From: Rugalucina vietnamica
Lineage: Eukaryota; Mollusca; Bivalvia; Lucinida; Lucinidae
DNA length: 64,000 nucleotides
Direction of reading: 5' to 3'
Assembly (NCBI GenBank): GCA_964017185.1
Contig: OZ024876.1
Coordinates: forward strand, 14,881,726-14,945,725
Position 1 is the first letter of the stretch. Every line of letters starts with the position of its first letter. Position numbers and translations under genes: made by a program. This document shows, one piece after another, positions 49,901-58,900 of this stretch. Under the pieces are notes generated by a model. That model did no database searches, was not told the DNA's origin, and worked only from the letters and a program-made list of their open reading frames with translations.

Positions 49901-52900
49901 TACTTTACGGTCAAAGGTCTTGTCATACTCATACATATCGTGAAAGCAGTATGTCCAAATACCAATTGAGTGCCGAGATATAAAGGAAAATCACTGAACC
50001 GTGAAATCAGGTCATATTGACCTAGGACTACTTTAGGGTCAAAGGTCTTGTCATACACAAACATAGTGTGAACGAAGTTTGTTCATAAACCACTTGAGTG
50101 CGGAGATATAAGGCAAAGTCACTGAACCATGAAATTAGGTCACAGTGACCTATAAGTATATTGGGGTCAAAGATCTGGTCATACTCACTCATAATCTGAA
50201 AAAAGTATGAAAATATACTAATTGAGTGTCAAGATATAAGGCAAAATCACTGAACCGTGGAATTAGGTCATAGTGACCTAGGACTACTTCAGGGTCAAAG
50301 GTCTTGTCATACGCAAACATACTTTGAAAGAAGTTTGTTAATAAACCATTTCAGTACCAAGATATAAGGCAAAATCACTGAACTGTGAAATTAGGTCACA
50401 GTGACCTATAAGTATATTGGGGTCAAAGGTCTGGTCATACTCACTCATAATCTGAAAAAAGTATGAAAATATACTAATTGAGTGTCAAGATATAAGGCAA
50501 AATCACTGAACCGTGAAATTAGGTCACAGTGACCTGGGACTACTTCAGGGTGAAAGGTCTTGTCATAAGCAAACATACTTTGAAAGAAGTTTGTTCATAA
50601 ACCATTTGAGTACCGAGATATAAGGCAAAATCACTGAACCGTGAAATTAGGTCACAGTGACCTATAAGTATATTGGGGTCAAAGGCCTGGTCGTACTCAC
50701 TCATAATCTGAAAGAAGTAAGAAAATATACTAATTGAGTGTCAACATATAAGGCAAAATCACTGAACCATGGAAAGTAGGTCAACCGACCCTTACCGTCG
50801 TGACACACAAGACAGTGTCAAAAAGTCAAAAAATGAATGACCAACCATCTTCCTAAGTTGTTTCTATTAAGAAATAAAAAGAAAAAAAAATCGGTGTTCT
50901 AGATTTTGACCTCTAGCCCCGCCCCCCTGACTCCGACCCGGTCGGATGCCATGGAACCTAAAGTGTACGAAGTATGAATGCTTTATGATAAGTTGTTGTC
51001 AAGATATGGACTCCTTGTAAAAGTTACACAGCAGTACATCTATTTTTTACAGTGTTCTAGTTTTTAACCTCCAGCCCCACCCCCCAGGCATGGACCCAGA
51101 GATCCGATGCCATGAAATGAAACTCAACCCTACAGGGTACCTATGATCCCAGTATGAAAGCCCTCTGATAAAATTTTTTCAACATATAGACTTCTAGAAT
51201 ACAATATCACAGAAAAGCCATTATTATTAATGGTGTTCTAGATTTTAACCTTTACCCCCGCCCCTGGCATGGACCCAGGGACCTGATGCTATGGAATGAA
51301 AGCCGACCCTGCAGGGTGTCAATGGCCCAAGTATCAATGCTTTCTGATGAGTGGTTGTCAAGATATGGACTTCTAGAAAACTTTAACACAATAATAGCTA
51401 TTTTTAAGGTGTTCTAGATTTTAACCTCTAGCCCCACCCCCCAGGCCTGGACCCAGGGGCCCGATGCCATGGAATGAAAGCTAACCCTACAGGGTATCTA
51501 TGGTCCAAGTATGAATGCTTTCTGATGAGTGGTTGTCAAGATATGGACTTCTAGAAAACTTTAACGCAAGTGTGACGCGCACGGGAACGGGAACGGGAAC
51601 GGGAACGCACACGGGAACGGGAACGTGGACGACCGGGGTGACTGCAATAGCTCTATGCACTTCGTGCAGTCGAGCTAATAAAGAGACCTAAAGGTATCTT
51701 AACAATTTCTGTCTTAACCTGTGCCTGGCCTGAAACTGTTCGTGTTAACAACACTGAGAATATGTGTCACCCCCATCCCCACTATAGGCCCCGAGGTTAA
51801 TAAAACTTTTTTCATGCTCAACTTAGCTGAGCATGAAATTTAAACTGCACATAAATACCGAAATAGCCCATTGAATATATTGAAATTGAAGGTCTAGAAC
51901 TCAAAAGCCTGTAATTTATCCTGCTGATAAATGTTAAATGCCAACAATTGTTGGCATTTTAACATTTATGAGCAGGATAAATTTTAGTCTCAGCTGAGAT
52001 GAGCTTGAAAAAAGTTTTATAACCTCGGGGCCAGGTATATTACCTGTTGTGACATGGCATCAGCCAGGACCTCCACAGATGTTGCCTGAGCCTTGGCCTT
52101 CCACACTAAAGCCTCGGCCTCGCCCGTCGCCTGGTTGATCTGTTCTCGTTGAAATGCCTCAGAGTTGAGAATTCTCGCTTTTTTCATACCTTCGGCAACA
52201 TTTATTTCAGCTTCCCGCTTTCCTATCAAAATCAAGCACTTATGAAATTATTTGTGAGAACGTCGTTTTTGGTAATATTTATGAATTCCCTGCCTCACAA
52301 ATTCAAGGGACGTTAAACTGAATAAAAAAAAAATCAATGTTTTCGCTACATAAGTTTTATAGACTGCATGAGTACTTGATTACGTATTCAAGAACTTGGT
52401 AATTTACGTGGTGATGATCCAAAATAATGTAGACTTTAGCTGCAGCTTCTATATAGATCTATCAAATGCTTATAAAATCACATGAACATAAATTGGAATA
52501 TGTCAAGAACATCCTGGCAAAAAATCAGGAAAAAAAATAACGACCCGTTAAAAATCTACAATCAAAACAAAAAGGTCACTATGGACTACCCGTTGCACGT
52601 CATCTTTGATTTTGTAACGTCATTGACGTTTTTATTCAATTTGAAGTAAACACCCTCTGAGCCATCTATACAACATGCAGGCCTGTGGACTTTTAAGATC
52701 TGCAGTGAAATGTTTTAAATTGCTAAAACAATAACTGTGTTATTGCAAAAACAATATGTATGGTTAGTGTTTCATCCAAAGTTTCTGACATGTTTTGTTT
52801 TCTTCAACAGTTTGGCAACCAAAGACAAGCATAAGTCGTCGCCTTGTCGGACAAGTATATTTTGTACGGGGCAAGTGAATTTTCTTTATTTACTTGTCTC

Positions 52901-55900
52901 TGAATAAGTGGATTTTTGTAATATTTCCACTGCCCTGCAACATGTACCATAGATAATGATTTTTTACTTATTTGTGCTTCTGCCAGCATAAATTTTCCAT
53001 CAGTATCCAAAACTCGAAACAAATTCACTTTAAATTACTACACAAATCCACTCATCGTCAGCCGTCTGCATGCGGTCAGTGCATTCCGTGTTTACGTCAC
53101 AAGTGTTGCACATTATTTTTCTTTCTTTTTCCATCTTTGCTATGCTGTTTTATTGTCAGAATCATAAAGGGAATGTTTCCATTTTGTCTACATTTAGTTA
53201 TTGTGTTGGCGTTTTTAAAAGGTTTAGTAATGACATACATTTAAGCCGTGTCTGGTGACAACATTTTTAACGTTAAATGCTCTGAAAAAGCACACAATTG
53301 ATATTAATTTTTCAAAATCACATAAATAACTCAAACTTGTTTTAACTTAGGCAGAACGTTATCACCAAAGTTTGGCCGGATTCGCATTCCTATTTTTCAT
53401 TTTATTGAGATATATGTATGACACAGGACAAGACCAAAAATTGGCATGTACCACCTGTGGGTCATCATGGTTTAAAAGTGGCACGGCATGTTTGCGATAC
53501 TTAAAAAAAAAAAAAAAAAAAAATTATCTTATCTTGTTAAATGAAGGTTCCAATTTATTGCAATTTACATTTTTCTAAAATTTATCTACATACTATGTTG
53601 AAGTTGCAGCAAAAGTTCACATAATTTTGGATCTTCCATCGTAATTCACATAATAATACAAGAACTCCGTGGAGGTCGATATCGCACCTGCATTGGGCAA
53701 AGTCAACAGACCATGAAATATAGTTCAAGGGCACCAGGTCAAGGTGCCTGCTTGAAGGGTATGTCAAGGACAATTATCGTGCAAGGTTTCAGACTCGCAG
53801 CTATCTCTCATGTCGAGAAAACCAAACTTCGACGTAAAAATTATCAAAGTCAGTGGAAACGTGAAAAATAGGTCAAGGGCACCGGGTTAAGGTGCCTGCT
53901 TGAAGGGTATGTCAAGGACAATTACTATGCAAGGTTTCAGACTCCCAGCTATCTCTGATGTCGAGAAAACCAAACTTCGATGTAAATGTTGACAAAACTT
54001 CGACGTAAAAATTTTCAAAGCCAGTGGACCGTGAAATATAGGTCAAGTGCACTGGGTTAAGGTGAGTGCTTGAAGGGTATGTCAAGGACAATTACTATGC
54101 AAGGTTTCAGACTCGCAGCTATCTCTGATGTCGAGAAAACCAAATTTCGACGTAAATGTTGACGGACGGATGGACGGACGGACGCCCGAACCGACGGACA
54201 GAAATTTGGACTCCTATATCGCACCCTGCTTAACTCCTATATCGCACCCTGCTATAAGCAGGGTGCGATAAAAAGTCATGTGAAACTTTCCAAGTTACAA
54301 TATGAACTATTCTCACTTTTTGATGAAATTTCTCTGAGCAAACAGAATAGCCCAAGATGAGATGCCACATTCTGCATATGGGGCTATACTGTTTGCCTAT
54401 GTCCCACGAAAAGGACGTCAGGCTTATACGAGTTATATAACCTACCCTCTGACTCTAAGACAGTAGCTCTTTTCTTTCTCTCAGCCTCTACCTGCATCTG
54501 CATAGCTTCCTGGACTCGGGCTGGTAGTTTTATATCCCCTACAAACACAAACAGTTTTAAATTCAGTTTTACATCCTTTTTAAGATTATTTCAGCTCATA
54601 TGAGACAGGCCAATATAAGTAGGTGGGGCTCTTAACCAACAACAAAATTGGTAGAGTGGGCTAATATACACATACCAGTCAACAATTTTTCAGTCATGTC
54701 AGGATGGAACCAGTTGGGCCAATCTGTCAAGGTCATTTTGTCTGTGGATCATTATGCCACTATTTGGTTTTGTTTGATTTGCTACTTAACATCTCAATGA
54801 ACAGCTATGGTCATGTCTACCATGTCTGTAAAACATGAGCCGCGATGCAAGAAATCAGTCTTTGGGGTTAGGGGTCTCAGGTGTGACACAAACCGGCATG
54901 TACAGTCGCAGAAGATCGGAAGCTTGAAATTTCGGGATGAGGTATTGTACCACCTGTGTAGCAAAAACAAAGATGCTGATCAGCTGTGCACTACGGCACA
55001 GCTGATCTGCGTCTTTATTTTCGCAAAGGCAAAAATTTGGTTTTCTCACGACGCGACCCACATGGTAACAGCAGCTATGCTCTAGCACACATCATAGCAG
55101 CAGTCTGTCGAACACATTAACAAAAGAGCCCCCTCATCCCCCCCCCCCCCCTCTATTTGTCATTCATATCTTGCAAGCTGTACTCTGTCTGGTTAATATA
55201 CTCACTTCTAAATAAAGGCCTAGGGAATTTAAGGCCTGATTTCGGCCTCATGTGTTGGTAAAAAAATGAATTTTGGAATTTTGAGGAGAGAAGTATTGCA
55301 TAAAGCAGGTAAAGGTCCCTGCTTATAAATTCTAGCACAACTATCACATTCAAATTATACATGTTGCCATGGCAACACTCCGAAAAGCATAGAAATACCA
55401 CTTTCTGCACTCTTCGGTCTATTTTTCACCATTCAACATCATTTTCAACTACCGGCCCACGCGACAAACAATTTCTTATTATGAAATAATTATGAAGTAT
55501 CATCCAGAGATATTGTATGCTAAGTATGATTTTGTTCGGGGTGTGGGCTGGCACTTAAAAATTAAAAAATATGTTCAAAAATGGTCAAAAATAGACCAAA
55601 AAGTGCAAAATGTGCTCTATCTATGGTTCTTCCGGGTGTTGCCATGGCAACGCTTGTAGGATGAATGAAGTATTTGTTCTTGTTTTGAATAGAGGAGACA
55701 TATGACTGTTTTAAGGAATAGTTTTCTCACCTAAATTCCAAAATTTATTTTTTAGCAAAATCTGAGGCCAAAATCAGGCGTTAAATGCCCTAGTCCTTTA
55801 CCCTCGGATTTGACTTGTATTCATTAAGTCTTTTCACGATTTTGTTTTAAAAGTTTGCAAATGATTTTTGTTATCTGCATGGCACTCTCTTGATGCTTAA

Positions 55901-58900
55901 ATGGTTAATACACTCACTAATTTCATATCTCAAACATTCTATTCCCCAGGCATTGGACGCCTTGTTTATTGAATCTGAAACAAAAAAAAAATAGTCAGAA
56001 TATTTGTGTACCAATAACCTTTAACACAGTGTTGTGAAATAAGTTTGTGTGTTCGCTATAATTTGTGTACATGTACGAAGGGCTTTCAAAAAGTTCGCGG
56101 AAAAGTGCCACCATATTCTTATTTTGTAAATCAGCTAAATTAAACTATTACAGTTATATGGACAAACATAATTTGTACTTATACAGCAAATTTTGCTACT
56201 CTGGCATGAATACAATGCTAACAGTGGTTGCTATGGAAACCATACATCACGATTACCGGCCCACTTTTGTTCATTTTTGCAAAAAGTCGATGTTTAATGA
56301 TGACGTTGCATTTGATACTTTACCGTGCTTTTTTACCAAACTTTGTATGAGCAAAGTTCAATATGTTTGCGGTGAGCATATGGCGTCATATAAGTGTGTG
56401 ACGTCATTTGGGCTTACAGCGGCCATATTGTTTAGTGGGTTTGTCTAAAATGCGAAGGGAACAACGATATTCGATAAATTTTGTGTTTGAAACGGACTAA
56501 AAAAGATAGAAACACTGCTAAGAGCAGAAAGCGCATATGGCAACAAGGAAATTAAGAAAACGGCAATCAAAAAGTAGTTTGCATGATTTCTACACGGCCA
56601 GAAAAGCGTCCATGTCGACTCGCGCAGCGTAATGTCAAATAACGTCATATAGTCGAAAATGATCGGCGTGATAGAAAAGAGTAGAATTCGTAAAATACAC
56701 AACATATCGAATTGTAGTTTCGGCACAATTGACCGCATTATACACACAGAACTGACAATTAGACGCCCCTATGCCAGGTAGATTCCAAAAATGCTTAAGA
56801 GATAGCCAACAGCAGCATGAATGCGTATAGAATGACGTTGTTATGATGTTGGGCCGGTTTTACTGTTGCTACCTTAGAAACACACTTGATTTAACGCCTA
56901 ATTTTCATCCGATTTTATTCAAATTTTGTGCATATGTTAACTATATGTTAATTTACAACATGCATAGAGAACGTAAATTTCCCATGACAATTACAAATTT
57001 GGCAGCACTTTTCCTCGAACTTTTTGAATCCCCCTCGTATATGCCTTACATACATAGTTTAAACTGCACAAAAGCATGAATTGCTATATCAACATATGTA
57101 CTTTAAATAAATAAATATTTCTTAAGTTGGACATCATATACAGTGAAATAGCATTGGCTTTTCAGTAATACGTGCATTCTTGAATTTTGCACACTTCACA
57201 AATCTACAATTCCTGAAGTGTTCTAATTAGTTAAAAATTTGCTTCTGTTCATTGAACAGCAGTGTATTCTGTAACATCTATTTTCACAATGTTTTACAAT
57301 ACATTTAAACCTTTGCATGAGAAAACTAACAATTTGGGTTTCTGACCAGGTCTGACACAAACCAGCCCGTGCAGTCGCAGAATCAGGATAGAAGCTAGAA
57401 ATTTTGGATTTACTATCCATGTAGCGAAAACATAGGCGCTGATCAGCTGTGCAGTTACTGCACAGCTGATCTGCACCTTTGGTTACGCATATGCAGAATG
57501 TTAGTTTTCTGATGTGGTGGCTCATATGCTAACATTGTCCTTATGCTAGTACAACTATCTCCAGCACAGTAACTCACCAACAATGTGTATATTGAGGGAA
57601 TCTCTTTCTTTGAACACCGTGTCCAGCATGATTTTACCGATCTCTGACCTCATTGTGGTCTGTGCCAGCTGTGTGATAGCATACTCGGGGTCCTGTACAC
57701 CGTAACTCGCCTACAAATAGGGATAAAGAGTTGTGGATTTTTCTTTATAGTACATGTACTATCAGAGCATTATTGGAGAGCATAATTTATAGTTCAGGAA
57801 AGTCTATTTTGCAATTTCCCTATAATATCTATAGCTAGTATCTCACTGGCCTGCCAATTCCTTGCGACTGTTTTGCGAATTGTGTCTCAGAACTGTTGCA
57901 TGACATTCATGCAAAAGTCATGCAAAATTTTGTCTCTCTAAATAGTCGCTAACAATTTGCAAAAGAAATTTGGAAGTTTACACATTTTTAAAAGTTTTGT
58001 GTGGATGTATGTGACAAAATTTTCACAAACAAGTCGCAAAGTCATCGCAAACCTGTCGTACTTCATTCGTGCAAGTGTTGCGAACCTTTCACAATTCTGT
58101 TGCCACAAAATTTTGGCAAATTAACAATGCAACAAATTCACGATAATAACATGTTGTACAAATGTCACTCAACAGTCAAGAGAAAATATGCGAACAACTC
58201 GCGACTATCTCCTGAAAAACTAAGCTGCATTCATGTGAATATTGTAAGACACTCTCCAGAAGTTTTGCGACTGTCAATTTGTGAAAATCAAACTAGGCAA
58301 CATTCATGCAAATGTTGTGAGACGCTCTCTCGAATGTCTCTTGACTGTCATAGGGATGTCACGCAACTATCACCAGACATCTATGCAAAGTCGGGCCAAA
58401 ATTTGTGAAAGTGTCGCTGCAATCCATGTTATAACGAGAGTAAAATATACAGACATATAGCAAAAATAGTCAAAAATGACCATTTGACGTCCAGCAGTGA
58501 TTAGTGTTTTATCTAAAACCATGTTGTAATGAACCATGTTATAAAAAGGTCCAGGTAAATCAGTTGAAAATTCTGGTATAAATCCCATAAGACAGTAATT
58601 TATCCTGCTGATAAATGTTAAAATGCCAACAAATTTTAGGCTCTACTGAGCTGAGCATGATAGAAAAAGTTTTATAACTTCAGGAACTGGAATGATATCA
58701 GGCTACTATAGCTCTTCTAAATCTTAGAACCATTCATCAGGAAAACATGTCCATGCAATATATACCCCCTTATACCCCTCATTTATTTAGCAAAAATGGG
58801 GTATGAAGGGGTATACCTATTTTTCTTATTTTTGCTCCAAAACAAGGCGGTTCTAACGTGTACCCACAATCAATGTTTTGAGCAAATATAAGAAAAATAT

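Noticed and set aside
56065..56448. 127-codon frame inside the mariner-like element
   Set aside because: Begins in the terminal repeat and has no transposase or other recognisable motif.
58001..58408. 135-codon Cys/His-rich frame with two HSCKCCE words
   Set aside because: Looks like a zinc-binding protein but arises from the degenerate TTCATGCAAATGTTGTGAGAC repeat; also intronic.
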